From: Pseudomonas sp. Bc-h | GTDB taxonomy: Bacteria > Pseudomonadota > Gammaproteobacteria > Pseudomonadales > Pseudomonadaceae | Assembly (NCBI RefSeq): GCF_002080045.1 | Contig: NZ_MUIN01000010.1 | Coordinates: 62,001-126,000 of the forward strand | DNA: 64,000 bases | Direction of reading: 5' to 3' | Shown here: piece by piece, positions 32,587-42,041 of the stretch | Layout: each line of letters opens with the position of its first letter | Numbering within the stretch: the first letter of the stretch is position 1 | Notes under the pieces: generated by a model | Database searches by the model: none | What the model was told of the DNA's origin: nothing | Seen by the model: the letters and a program-made list of their open reading frames with translations, nothing else | Made by a program: the position numbers and the translations under genes

Positions 32587-34743
32587 ATGGCCTTACGCCT
32601 CCCTTCCCGCCCGACCCTGCTGGCGCTGTGCTGCTCGGTCAGCGTCAGCGCCTACGCTGCTGATCAAGCCATTGAACTCGGGGCCACCGCCATCGATGCT
32701 CAAGCCATCAAACAGACCCCAGGCGCCTTGCCCGAAGAGTTTGCGGGCGGTCAGGTCGCGCGCGGCGGGCAGATGGGGCTGCTGGGTAACCAGGACAACA
32801 TGGACGTTCCGTTCACGATGACCAGCTACACCTCAAAGCTGATTGAGAATCAGGGGGCGGAGAACGTCGGCGACGTGTTGCTCAACGATCCCTCGGTGCG
32901 CATGTCCGGGGGCTTCGGCAACCAGTCCCAAGCCTTCGTGATTCGTGGCCTGCCGCTCAACGGCGACGATATTTCCTTCAACGGGCTCTACGGCGTGTTG
33001 CCACGTCAGATCATCTCTGTTGATTCAGTGGAGCGGGTCGAGGTGTTCAAAGGGCCTAACGCCTTCCTGAATGGCGCCAGCCCGACGGGTACTGGCCTGG
33101 GCGGCAGCGTGAACCTGCAACCTAAACGTGCTGAAGACATCCCGACTCGCCGTTATACCCAAGACATTTCCACCGACGGTCGGGTCGGCGAACATCTGGA
33201 CATCGGCCAGCGCTTCGGTGAGGAAAACCGCTTCGGCGCGCGGCTGAACCTGAGTCAGCGCGAAGGCGAAACCGCCATTGACGACATGGATCAGCGCTCG
33301 AAGCTGTTCATTGCCGGATTGGACTACCAGGGAGATCGCTTCCGGATTTCGACCGATTTCGGCTACCAGAAGGAGCGTATCAATCACCTGCGCAATAACG
33401 TGCGATTGGGCACGGGGCTGACCAGCATCCCCCACGCCCCGGATTCGGATCATAACTACGGCCAGGACTGGAGCCATCAGGAAATCGAAGACACGTTCGG
33501 GATGTTCCGCGCCGAATACGACCTCAGTGACAGTTGGACAGCCTACCTGGCAGGCGGCGGCAAACACACCCGCGAGACCGGCGTTTACGGCACGCCCGTC
33601 CTGACCAATGCAGCAAATGGCAATGGCACGATCAGCGCATCCGATACCAACCACAACGAGGACAACGGCACGGTCATGGCCGGTGTGAACGGCAAGTTCC
33701 AGACCGGGCCGATCAGCCACCAGATCGCACTGGGGGTTGCGAGCATATGGACCCGTCAGGAAAACGGTTACATCTTCTATAACAGCGCACCCACCAATAT
33801 CTACACCACGCCATCGATCGCGAAGCCGAGCACCCCCACCCTCGTCGGAGGCGATATGGGCGATCCGGACCTGGCAGGCAAAACGCGCAATCGCAGTCTC
33901 GCGTTGTCGGACACGGTGGGACTGTTTGATGACTCGCTGTTGCTGACCTACGGCGTTCGTCGCCAACAGTTGCGAGTCGAGAACTACAGTGTGAACACTG
34001 GCGCTCGCACGTCACTCTACGACGACAGCATCACCACGCCGGTTTACGGCATCGTGTACAAACCTACGGATACGGTGTCTCTCTACGCGAACCGCATCGA
34101 AGGTCTTGCTCAAGGTCCGACCGCCAGTGGCAACGTGGTGAACATAGGGCAGACATTCCCGCCCGGGCGCACCAAGCAATACGAGGCCGGCGTCAAGCTG
34201 GACATAGGTACATTCGGCGCGAATCTGGCGGCGTTCCGCATCGAGAAGCCTACTGATGGTTTTATCGAAGGCGACGTTTTTCTGCGCGAAGGCAAGCAAG
34301 TCAACCGTGGCATCGAGTTCAGCGTGTTCGGCGAACCCCTGGATGGCCTGCGCCTGCTGGCCGGTGCCACCCGAATGGAATCCAAGCTTGAAGACACCGC
34401 GGGCGGCACCAACGATGGCAACCATGCGGTGGGCGTCCCGACCTTTCAGATGAACGCCAACGTCGATTGGGACGTACCGGGCTTGCAAGGCGTAGCCCTC
34501 AACGCACGCTTCCTGCGCACGGGTGGGCAGTATGCCAACCCGAGCAACACGCTCAGCCTGCCGACCTGGAACCGCTTCGACGCCGGCGCCCGCTACGCCT
34601 TCAAGGTGGCGGAAAAGGACGTGACCTTGCGCGTCAACGTCGAGAACATCGCCAACAAGGATTACTGGGCGTCGGCCAACGGCGGCTATCTGACCCAGGG
34701 TGATCCGCGGCTGGTGAAGTTCTCGGGCACCATCGATTTCTGA
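32587..34743 (+). CDS. TonB-dependent siderophore receptor
   Basis: A 718-residue outer-membrane receptor. Signal peptide about 1-24 (SAYAAD), no N-terminal signalling (STN) domain, plug domain about 60-180 (PFTMTSYTSKLIENQGAENV, VRMSGGFGNQ, RGLPLNGD) and a 22-stranded barrel ending in Phe (FSGTIDF). The plug pattern is that of ferric siderophore receptors. A probable Fur box precedes it, so expression should rise under iron limitation. No siderophore genes, sigma/anti-sigma pair or TonB lie nearby; the ligand may be a foreign siderophore. Confidence 0.88.
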   Translation: MALRLPSRPTLLALCCSVSVSAYAADQAIELGATAIDAQAIKQTPGALPEEFAGGQVARGGQMGLLGNQDNMDVPFTMTSYTSKLIENQGAENVGDVLLNDPSVRMSGGFGNQSQAFVIRGLPLNGDDISFNGLYGVLPRQIISVDSVERVEVFKGPNAFLNGASPTGTGLGGSVNLQPKRAEDIPTRRYTQDISTDGRVGEHLDIGQRFGEENRFGARLNLSQREGETAIDDMDQRSKLFIAGLDYQGDRFRISTDFGYQKERINHLRNNVRLGTGLTSIPHAPDSDHNYGQDWSHQEIEDTFGMFRAEYDLSDSWTAYLAGGGKHTRETGVYGTPVLTNAANGNGTISASDTNHNEDNGTVMAGVNGKFQTGPISHQIALGVASIWTRQENGYIFYNSAPTNIYTTPSIAKPSTPTLVGGDMGDPDLAGKTRNRSLALSDTVGLFDDSLLLTYGVRRQQLRVENYSVNTGARTSLYDDSITTPVYGIVYKPTDTVSLYANRIEGLAQGPTASGNVVNIGQTFPPGRTKQYEAGVKLDIGTFGANLAAFRIEKPTDGFIEGDVFLREGKQVNRGIEFSVFGEPLDGLRLLAGATRMESKLEDTAGGTNDGNHAVGVPTFQMNANVDWDVPGLQGVALNARFLRTGGQYANPSNTLSLPTWNRFDAGARYAFKVAEKDVTLRVNVENIANKDYWASANGGYLTQGDPRLVKFSGTIDF

Positions 34744-34758
34744 TCGAGACACAAACCG

Positions 34759-34784
34759 GTGGGAGCCAGCTAGCTGGCTCCCAC
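34759..34784. repeat. Perfect 26-bp REP palindrome
   Basis: GTGGGAGCCAGCT followed directly by its reverse complement AGCTGGCTCCCAC, 15 bp after the receptor gene. It might also act as a weak terminator, though there is no U-run. Confidence 0.7.
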
Positions 34785-34970
34785 AGAGACACGTGCTCAG
34801 GTCGACATTTTGATCCGACGCAAAGCCATCAGGGGCGAATTCACGCCCTCCCGCCCCCGCTTCTTGCTGAAAATCTGCTGAACAAGTCAACGATCCTGCT
34901 GCCAAAACCACCAGAAGGCGCACTCTGGTGTAAGCTCGTGCGCTGTTGATTTCGACCCATCGAGAGGCTT

Positions 34971-36314
34971 ATGCGGGCTCCCTTCCGACGTTCTACCCTT
35001 GCGGCGCTGCGCGGCTTTGAATCCTCTGGCGCGGCGATCACCATCCTGCCGAGCGCGGCCGACTATCGCCGGACGTTGCTCGAGAAGATCGCGTCGGCAA
35101 CCCAGCGCATCTATATCGTCGCTCTGTATTTGCAGCAGGACGAAGCCGGTCAGGAAATCCTCGACGCCCTGTACGCCGCCAAGGCCGCGCGGCCAACGCT
35201 GGATATCGTCGTGCTGGTGGACTGGTTCCGCGCCCAGCGCGGGCTGATCGGCGCGGGTAAACAGGCGGGCAATTCGGCCTGGTACCAGGCGCAGAATCTG
35301 GAACACGAGCAGGAAGTGCCGATCTACGGCGTGCCGGTGCAGACCCGCGAGCTGTTCGGGGTGTTGCACCTCAAGGGCAGCATCATTGATGACTGCGTGA
35401 TCTACACCGGTGCCAGCATCAACAACGTTTATCTGCACAAACTGGGCAAATACCGCCTGGATCGCTACCAGTTGCTGGAGAACAAGGCCCTGGCCGATTC
35501 CTTCCAGCGTCTGGTGACGCAGGAAATCCTGCCGTCCGACGCTGTGCATCGCCTCGACCTGCCCTCACCGCCTGCCTCTCGCAGCATTCGCGGGGAAATT
35601 CGCCAGTTCCGTCAGCGCCTCAAACGCGCCAGCTACGACATCAACGAGGGCATTCGCGAAAACGGCGAGTTGCGCCTGATCCCCTTGCTGGGTATCGGCA
35701 ACAAGAACCCGTTGAGCAAGGTCTTGTGCGATCTGATCGCCGCGACCAAGCACCAGCTGACCCTGTGTACGCCGTACTTCAACATGCCGCTGTCGGTGAA
35801 GCGCGAAATCAACCGCGCGCTCAAGCGTGGCGTGAAGATCGACATCATCATCGGTGACAAGACCGCCAACGACTTCTTCATCCCGCCAGCAGAGCCGTTC
35901 AAAGTCATCTCCGCGCTGCCCTATCTGTACGAAATCAGCCTGCGACGCTTCATGCAGAAGCATCAGACCGCCGTCGACAAGCACCGCCTGAACATTCATT
36001 TGTGGAAGGACGGTGACAACACTTATCACCTCAAGGGCCTGTGGTCGGACGAGCGCTATACGCTGCTGACCGGCAACAACCTCAACCCCCGCGCCTTCCA
36101 GCTCGATCTGGAAAACGCCGTGTTGATCGACGACCCCAAAGGCGAATGGCTGAAGCCGCGTAACGAGGAAATCGAGCTGTTGATGCGCAACACCCATCGC
36201 GTCGGCAAATTCGATGAGCTGGACACCCTGAGCGAATATCCGATGGGCGTACGCACCTTTCTGCGTCGGGTCAGCCGGGTGCGCGTCGAACGACTGCTGT
36301 ATCGGATTCTCTGA
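34971..36314 (+). CDS. pssA: CDP-diacylglycerol--serine O-phosphatidyltransferase
   Basis: A 447-residue enzyme of the phospholipase D superfamily, matching the E. coli-type PssA that makes phosphatidylserine from CDP-diacylglycerol and serine. Two HKD motifs are visible: HLKGSIIDD (about residue 138) and YHLKGLWSDERY (about 351). No membrane helix is present, as in E. coli PssA, which binds membranes peripherally. The TetR-type gene starts 5 bp after its stop. Confidence 0.9.
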   Translation: MRAPFRRSTLAALRGFESSGAAITILPSAADYRRTLLEKIASATQRIYIVALYLQQDEAGQEILDALYAAKAARPTLDIVVLVDWFRAQRGLIGAGKQAGNSAWYQAQNLEHEQEVPIYGVPVQTRELFGVLHLKGSIIDDCVIYTGASINNVYLHKLGKYRLDRYQLLENKALADSFQRLVTQEILPSDAVHRLDLPSPPASRSIRGEIRQFRQRLKRASYDINEGIRENGELRLIPLLGIGNKNPLSKVLCDLIAATKHQLTLCTPYFNMPLSVKREINRALKRGVKIDIIIGDKTANDFFIPPAEPFKVISALPYLYEISLRRFMQKHQTAVDKHRLNIHLWKDGDNTYHLKGLWSDERYTLLTGNNLNPRAFQLDLENAVLIDDPKGEWLKPRNEEIELLMRNTHRVGKFDELDTLSEYPMGVRTFLRRVSRVRVERLLYRIL

Positions 36315-36319
36315 GCATC

Positions 36320-36970
36320 ATGAGCAAGAACACCGGCATCCGCGCGCAACAAGCCGAAGAAACCCGCGCACGCATCCTCAAGGCCGCCATCACGGTATTC
36401 ACCCGCGATGGTTATTCGGGCGGGCGCATCGAGAAGATTTCCGCCGAGGCCGAATCCAACGACCGGATGATCTACTACTACTTCGGCAGCAAGGAAAAGC
36501 TCTTCGTCAAAGTGCTCGAGCACACGTACGAGCAGTTCAATATTGCCGAAAGCACGCTCAAGCTTGACCCGTCGACGCCCGTGGACACCCTGCGGCAACT
36601 GGTGGCGTTCGTCTGGGACTATTACGTGACGCACCCGGAATTCGTCGCGATCCTCAGCATCGAAAACTTGCACAAGGGCAAGCACGCCAAGCAGTCCAGC
36701 GAAATGCGACGCCTGTCGGGTGAGGCGGTCGGCGTGCTCCGACCCATCATCGAGGCAGGCCAGCAGCAGGGTCTGTTCCGTCAGGATGTGGACCTCAAGC
36801 ACGTCTACCTGATGATCGCCTCGCTCTGTTACTTCTATAACTCCAACCTGCACACCCTGACCTCCTTCCTGGGTCAGGACATGGCCGGTCAGGGCCAGCG
36901 GCAGGACTGGCTGGCGTTTGTTCAGGACCTGGTGGTGCGTGGGGTATTGGTGTTGCCGCCCTTGGGATAG
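36320..36970 (+). CDS. nicS: TetR family regulator, probable NicS
   Basis: A 216-residue protein with an N-terminal TetR helix-turn-helix (about 17-63; AITVFTRDGYSGGRIEKISA and MIYYYFGSKEKLF) and a helical C-terminal domain. It lies 58 bp from the end of nicB, the position nicS occupies in the P. putida KT2440 nic cluster, where NicS represses nicAB in the absence of nicotinate or 6-hydroxynicotinate. The name rests on location and family. It is immediately downstream of pssA and could be partly read from there. Confidence 0.65.
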   Translation: MSKNTGIRAQQAEETRARILKAAITVFTRDGYSGGRIEKISAEAESNDRMIYYYFGSKEKLFVKVLEHTYEQFNIAESTLKLDPSTPVDTLRQLVAFVWDYYVTHPEFVAILSIENLHKGKHAKQSSEMRRLSGEAVGVLRPIIEAGQQQGLFRQDVDLKHVYLMIASLCYFYNSNLHTLTSFLGQDMAGQGQRQDWLAFVQDLVVRGVLVLPPLG

Positions 36971-37028
36971 GCGTCGATCACCTGCAGGAGCTGCGGAGAT
37001 TACGGCGATTGCCCCGCATTGTTTCGCG

Positions 37029-40000
37029 TCAGTGCGTTCCGGGATTCGCCTTCAGGTACGCCACCTTCTCCGTCAGCCCCGGCCACTGCGGCTCGTTCGG
37101 CGCAAAGCGGTTGCGCAGGTACGCGGCCAGATCGCTGATCTGAGTGTCCGACAGGCTGTCCTTGAACCCCGGCATGTAGCCCAGATCCCGTGTCGCCGGA
37201 TTGGAAATCCCTTGCTGAATCACTTTGATCAGGTTGTCCGGCAGCGCGCTATGAACGTTGGTATTGCTCGCCAGTGACGGGCTGACCCCGAACAACTTCG
37301 GCCCTAGACCATCGGCATGACAGCCCTGACACGAACCTTCGAAAACCCGCTGCCCGTTACTCAACGACTGCGCCGAAACCACAGGCGCAGCCTTCGGTGC
37401 TGAAACCGGTTCAGCCACGGGCGCCGCGTCAGCCGAGCCATTGAGCGACGCCAGATACACCGCCATCGCACGCACATCCGACTTCGGCAATTTCGCCAGT
37501 TCCGACACCACCGGTCCCATCGGCCCTGCGGCCACGCCATGGGCATCGGAGTAACCGCTGCTCAAGTAATTGAACAACTGGTCCTCAGTCCACGGCGCGG
37601 GGGATTTCGACAGGCTGTTGAGCGCCGGTGCTTCCCAGCCATCGACCATGCCACCGGCAAGAAACGACGTGCCGCCCTTCTCTGCCCCCATCAAATTACG
37701 CGGCGAATGGCACGCTGCGCAGTGCCCCAAGCCGTTGACCAGATACTGCCCGCGATTCCACTGCGCGCTTTGCTGCGGCTGAGCCTGCACTTCGCCCTTG
37801 CGCAGGAACAACGCATTCCAGCCGGCCATCAACGGCCGCATATTGAACGGGAACTGCATGCTGTTGGCCGGTTGAACCTGTTTCACCGGGGTCTGCGACA
37901 TCAGATACGCGTACAGCGCCTGCATGTCGGCATCTTCGATATTTCGAAACGCGGTGTAGGGAAACGCCGGATACAGGTGTTTGCCATCGCGACTGATGCC
38001 GTCACGCATTGCCCGCTGGAACGCCGGATAGGACCAGTTGCCGATGCCGGTCTCAGGGTCGGGGGTGATGTTGCTGCTATATAAAGTGCCGAACGGCGTC
38101 TGCATTGCCAGACCGCCCGCGTTTACGGTGCCGCCTGGCGCTGTATGGCACACCGCGCAATCACCCGCCGATGCCAGCAACCGCCCGCGCTCCAGTGTGG
38201 CCGCCGACCAGGTGCCCGCGCTCGGAGGGGTGATCGGTGCAATCTCGGCTCGCCACGGCAAGGCAGTCGCGGCCACTCCCAGCACCGCGCCAAATGCGGC
38301 GAACAATGAGCCGAACAGCCATTTCGAACGCTTGGCCTTCGGCGACTGCGGGGGATTGCTGTTGGCCGCCTCGCCTGCACTTTTAAGCGCTGCCAATACT
38401 CGCTCGGCGGTGATTGGCAGTTCGCGAAAGCGAATCCCGGTGGCGTCATAAATGGCATTGGCAATCGCCGCCGCGCTTGGCACCGATGCCGACTCCCCCG
38501 CGCCCATCGGCGGTTCGGCCTGGCGCGGCATCATCATGACGTCGACCTTCGGCACCTCCGGGAAGGTCAGAATCGGATACCCGCCCCACTCCTTGCTCGC
38601 GACCGTGGACTCCTCGAATGTCACGCGCTCCTTGAGCACACGGCTGGTGGATTGAATGACGTTGCCGTGAATCTGATGCTGCACCCCCGCCGGATTGACC
38701 ATCATCCCGGCGTCATGTCCGATCACCACGCGCGTCACCGAAACATCGCCTGTGTGCTTGTCTATCGCAACGTCCGCGACCCAGGCCGCCCACGCCGCCC
38801 CGAAGCCAGGAAACTTGCTGTGAATGTAACGGGCATAGGCAAAACCGCGACCGCGCAGCACGCCATCCTCTTCGGGGATCTGCATCGGCTGTGTGCGAGG
38901 CGTCCAGTCAGCGCGTTCGGCGGTGGACTTGACCAGTTCCGAAGCGCGGTCGTCGTGCAGATAGCGCAGACGGTATTCAACGGGGTCGACCCCGGCCGCG
39001 AACGCCAACTCGTCGATGTAGGATTCGTGAGCGAACGTATTGGGAAGCGCCGACACTCCGCGCATCCAGGAGGCGCGAACGATCGGCGCCATGTCGTTGA
39101 TGGTGACGCGCATGTGCTCGATGTCATAGGGCGGAATCGAAGTGCGGTCGCCCATTTCGAACATCACCGGCACCGGCTCGACACGCCCGGTCAGCAGCAA
39201 CGCGAGGGTCGGCGAATTGTTCGACGGATAGCTGGTGGTGAAGTCATAACCCGCCACGCCGCCCTCGGCATTCAGGCCGCCATCGACTTCCATCAGTTGC
39301 GCGGTGCCCTTGGGCTCCCACGCGTGTTCCTGCTCGCGGGTCAGTTGCACTCGAACCGGCAGACCGACGGCCCGGGACAGCAGCACGGCATCGGCACAGA
39401 CATCATCGGCGCAGTTGCGGCCGTAACAACCGGCGGCCTCCATGCGGATGATTTCAATCTTCTCTTCGGGGTATTCCAACAGCCACGCCAGATCTGCCCT
39501 GAGCATGTGTGGGTTCTGAGTGCCGGACCAGACGCGAATGCCATCTTCGCGGTAGTCCGCCAGCCCGCAGGATGGTCCGATGGAGCCGTGGATCTGATAC
39601 GGCCAGAGATACGTACGGGTCATCCGTTCGCTGGCATTGGCCAGCGCGTCATCGACATTGCCCTGGTCCAGCACCACCCGCTTGACGCTGGGGTTATCAC
39701 GAATCGCCTGCTCGATGTCGCTCAGGTCCGGCAATAGATGCTGCCAGGGCTTCCAGGTGACTTTCAGCACTTGCGCCGCCTTGGCCGCCTGCTCTTCGCG
39801 CATCGCCACGATGCCAACGAAATCGCGGATGACCACGATCCGTACGATGCCGGGAATATGCGCGATGGACGACTCGTCGACTTCCAGCAGACTGGTGCCG
39901 ACAAACTCGCCAGTGTCGTAACCCGAATACGGCGGACGAATCACCCGACCATGGAGCATGTCCGGCAGGCGCATGTCGTGCACGTAGGTCAGCTCCCCGG

Positions 40001-40628
40001 TGGCCTTGCCCGGAATGTCGACCCGCGCAGCGACAGTGCCGACCAGCTTGTAGTCTTCCAGACGCTTGAGCGGTGCGTTACCGGAAATACGCAGCTCGAC
40101 GTGCTGCCCCGTCAGCAATTCGCCGAAGCGCAGCGTGCGGCCGTCCTGACACTTGATCACCCCGTTTTCAATGACCAGCGAGTCGGCACTGGCTTCCCAA
40201 CGCTGAGCGGCTTGGTCGAGCAGGTATCGACGGGCTTCGGCGGCGGCATTGCGCAAGGGAATCGCGGAAATCTGCAAGGTGGCGCTGGCGATGGTCGCGC
40301 CCTGATTTGGCGCGCGTTCGGTGTCGCCCAGGATCATGGTCACCTGGTCCATGCGCAGGTCGAGCTCTTCGGCGACGATCTGCGCCAGCGAGGTACGAAT
40401 GCCAGTGCCGAGATCGACGTGGCCATTGAAGGCGTAGACCGTGTCGTCCTGATCGATGGCGATGAACAGCCCCAGTTCCTTGGGCTTGACCGTCGGCGTG
40501 CCACCTTTGGCGACCGGGCCGGACGGCGGCAGGATGTCATCGACGATCAGCAACACGCCGTCTTTGGCCAGCAGATGGTCGCGAGTGGGCGTGGGCAGCG
40601 TCGTGGGCGGAGTGATGGACTGATTCAA
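37029..40628 (-). CDS. nicB: Nicotinate dehydrogenase subunit B (molybdopterin-cytochrome c fusion)
   Basis: A 1199-residue protein: a molybdopterin-binding aldehyde oxidase/xanthine dehydrogenase-type region (about 1-760; LGTGIRTSLAQIVAEELDLR, ETNP-like GQ and GAGESASVP motifs), a membrane helix (about 775-795), then three cytochrome c motifs CAVCH, CAACH and CQGCH at about 823, 969 and 1098. Size and layout equal P. putida NicB, which with NicA hydroxylates nicotinate to 6-hydroxynicotinate and passes electrons to the respiratory chain. The start is TTG 40628 after GGAG, 14 bp beyond nicA. The frame is open upstream over nicA but not coding there. Confidence 0.9.
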   Translation of the reverse strand: MNQSITPPTTLPTPTRDHLLAKDGVLLIVDDILPPSGPVAKGGTPTVKPKELGLFIAIDQDDTVYAFNGHVDLGTGIRTSLAQIVAEELDLRMDQVTMILGDTERAPNQGATIASATLQISAIPLRNAAAEARRYLLDQAAQRWEASADSLVIENGVIKCQDGRTLRFGELLTGQHVELRISGNAPLKRLEDYKLVGTVAARVDIPGKATGELTYVHDMRLPDMLHGRVIRPPYSGYDTGEFVGTSLLEVDESSIAHIPGIVRIVVIRDFVGIVAMREEQAAKAAQVLKVTWKPWQHLLPDLSDIEQAIRDNPSVKRVVLDQGNVDDALANASERMTRTYLWPYQIHGSIGPSCGLADYREDGIRVWSGTQNPHMLRADLAWLLEYPEEKIEIIRMEAAGCYGRNCADDVCADAVLLSRAVGLPVRVQLTREQEHAWEPKGTAQLMEVDGGLNAEGGVAGYDFTTSYPSNNSPTLALLLTGRVEPVPVMFEMGDRTSIPPYDIEHMRVTINDMAPIVRASWMRGVSALPNTFAHESYIDELAFAAGVDPVEYRLRYLHDDRASELVKSTAERADWTPRTQPMQIPEEDGVLRGRGFAYARYIHSKFPGFGAAWAAWVADVAIDKHTGDVSVTRVVIGHDAGMMVNPAGVQHQIHGNVIQSTSRVLKERVTFEESTVASKEWGGYPILTFPEVPKVDVMMMPRQAEPPMGAGESASVPSAAAIANAIYDATGIRFRELPITAERVLAALKSAGEAANSNPPQSPKAKRSKWLFGSLFAAFGAVLGVAATALPWRAEIAPITPPSAGTWSAATLERGRLLASAGDCAVCHTAPGGTVNAGGLAMQTPFGTLYSSNITPDPETGIGNWSYPAFQRAMRDGISRDGKHLYPAFPYTAFRNIEDADMQALYAYLMSQTPVKQVQPANSMQFPFNMRPLMAGWNALFLRKGEVQAQPQQSAQWNRGQYLVNGLGHCAACHSPRNLMGAEKGGTSFLAGGMVDGWEAPALNSLSKSPAPWTEDQLFNYLSSGYSDAHGVAAGPMGPVVSELAKLPKSDVRAMAVYLASLNGSADAAPVAEPVSAPKAAPVVSAQSLSNGQRVFEGSCQGCHADGLGPKLFGVSPSLASNTNVHSALPDNLIKVIQQGISNPATRDLGYMPGFKDSLSDTQISDLAAYLRNRFAPNEPQWPGLTEKVAYLKANPGTH

Positions 40629-40642
40629 GGGTTTCGCTCCGT

Positions 40643-41128
40643 TCAAGACTGTTGGCGGGCGGCACGCATGACCGCGCGGAGGATTTCGATATGGGTGCCG
40701 CAACGGCAGAGGTTGGCTGAAAGTTCGTGCCGAACCTCGGTTTCGCTGGGGTGCGGATTGCGGTCGAGCAGGGCCTTGGCGGTCATGATCATGCCGTTCA
40801 TGCAGTAGCCGCATTGCGCGGCCTGCTCGTCGATAAACGCCTGTTGCACCGGGTGTGGGCATTGCCGCGAGCCGATGCCCTCAAGCGTGGTGATTTCACG
40901 TCCCTCGGCACCGGCCAGCGGGAACACGCAAGAGCGCGCCGCCACGCCGTCGATAATCACCGTGCAGGCGCCGCACTCCCCCAGCCCACAGCCGTATTTC
41001 GGACCGTTGAGCTGCAGATCATTGCGCAGGATCAATAACAGCGGGGTGTCCGCCATTGCCGTGACGGACGAGGACTGCCCGTTGACGTTCAACGTCACGG
41101 TCTTCTGCGCCGGCTGCTGCTCGCTCAT
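40643..41128 (-). CDS. nicA: Nicotinate dehydrogenase subunit A (2Fe-2S)
   Basis: A 161-residue iron-sulfur subunit with two [2Fe-2S] centres: plant-ferredoxin-type YGCGLGECGACTVIIDG and the C-terminal CGYCMNGM...CRCGTH. It matches NicA of P. putida (157 residues), partner of NicB. ATG 41128 follows GGGGA; a start eight codons upstream is possible. It is the first gene of the leftward nicAB operon, and a palindrome 41 bp upstream of the start is a candidate NicS operator. Confidence 0.9.
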   Translation of the reverse strand: MSEQQPAQKTVTLNVNGQSSSVTAMADTPLLLILRNDLQLNGPKYGCGLGECGACTVIIDGVAARSCVFPLAGAEGREITTLEGIGSRQCPHPVQQAFIDEQAAQCGYCMNGMIMTAKALLDRNPHPSETEVRHELSANLCRCGTHIEILRAVMRAARQQS

Positions 41129-41168
41129 TTCGCATTCCCCATTTGTTACCAACCGTCTCGCGCTTTTT

Positions 41169-41186
41169 ATGAAGTGGTTACTTCAT
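41169..41186. promoter_or_regulatory. Candidate NicS operator upstream of nicA
   Basis: Perfect palindrome ATGAAGT-GGTT-ACTTCAT, 41 bp before the nicA start, in the expected promoter region. Its assignment to NicS is inference. Confidence 0.55.
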
Positions 41187-41260
41187 GAAAAGAGAGCAGG
41201 AAGCGTGCCAGTGGAGAAATGGCTGTAGGAAAGCGGAGGTTTCGTCGCGAGAAATTACCT

Positions 41261-41284
41261 GTAGCAGTCCGGCCGGACTGCTAC
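41261..41284. repeat. Perfect 24-bp REP-type palindrome
   Basis: GTAGCAGTCCGG followed directly by CCGGACTGCTAC. Between the nicR stop and the nicA promoter region; same family as the elements at 23826, 47915 and 57957. Confidence 0.65.
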
Positions 41285-41365
41285 TGGATCTGCGATGCAT
41301 TCAGATCAGTAGGAGATCAACTGTGGGAGCGTCGCTCAAAAGGGTCGCATCGACCCGGAGCGGTC

Positions 41366-41824
41366 TTACTCCTCCGGCTCATCAATCAACTTGCGCAGCA
41401 GAAACAACACGGCCACACGCTCGGCAGGGTTGAGCTTGCTCAGGGTCAGCTCGGATATCTGTGCAGCCCGGGGCACCGTTTCCTGCACCAGTTGCAGGCC
41501 GCTGTCGGTCAGGCTGCAGATCACTTTGCGCCGATCCTGCGGGTCCGGATCAAGGCTGATCAGGTCCCGGGCCTTGAGCCGGTCGACGATGCCGCGAATG
41601 GTCGCCTGGTCCACCGCCGTGGCCTTGACCAGTTCGGTCTGCGAGCTGGGCCCGTGATCGCGCAGCGCACAGAGGGTGACGAACTGCACCGCCGTGAGTT
41701 GCGAGTCGCCGACATTCTGCTGAAAGATCGCCAGATGACGCTGGTAAGCCTTGCGCAGCAGATGGCCGACCTGCTCGGAAAAGGTGTAGGACTGATTGTC
41801 GTTGGAGGGGTTGTCAGTGGGCAC
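41366..41824 (-). CDS. nicR: MarR family repressor NicR
   Basis: A 152-residue MarR-type winged-helix protein (SSQTELVKATAVDQATIRGI recognition region, DPDPQDRRKVICSLTDSG wing). Sequence and position (between nicX and nicA) match NicR, which in P. putida represses the nicCDEFTP and nicXR operons and responds to 6-hydroxynicotinate. The start is GTG 41824 with a weak ribosome-binding site. Here nicX and nicR are separated by about 217 bp holding a REPIN, so co-transcription is possible but interrupted by hairpins. Confidence 0.85.
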   Translation of the reverse strand: MPTDNPSNDNQSYTFSEQVGHLLRKAYQRHLAIFQQNVGDSQLTAVQFVTLCALRDHGPSSQTELVKATAVDQATIRGIVDRLKARDLISLDPDPQDRRKVICSLTDSGLQLVQETVPRAAQISELTLSKLNPAERVAVLFLLRKLIDEPEE

Positions 41825-41916
41825 GGCTGGCTCATTCGGCGGGATATAGAAGTGGTGGGTACATTAACGGTTGCGGGCAGACAGGGGAATCTTCAAAAAG
41901 CACTGCAGATCAAACC

Positions 41917-42004
41917 GTGGGAGGGAGCGAAGCTCGCGAAATATCCGTTCAGACGCTGATTCAGTGGCTGATCCACCGCCATCGCGAGCTTCGCTCCCTC
42001 CCAC
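41917..42004. repeat. REPIN between nicX and nicR
   Basis: Arms GTGGGAGGGAGCGAAGCTCG and CGAGCTTCGCTCCCTCCCAC, closed by CGA/TCG, face each other over about 42 bp. This is a variant (GAAGCTCG for TTGCTCG) of the family at 22351 and 46095. Confidence 0.8.
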
Positions 42005-42041
42005 ATAGGTCGTGTAGGGCCAGCAAGATCTGGACAAACTG

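Noticed and set aside
38652..40808. Long plus-strand frames over nicB
   Set aside because: Antisense shadows of the molybdopterin domain with no start signals.
40629..40862. N-terminal extension of nicB across nicA
   Set aside because: This stretch overlaps conserved iron-sulfur sequence of nicA in another frame and its translation matches no NicB N terminus.
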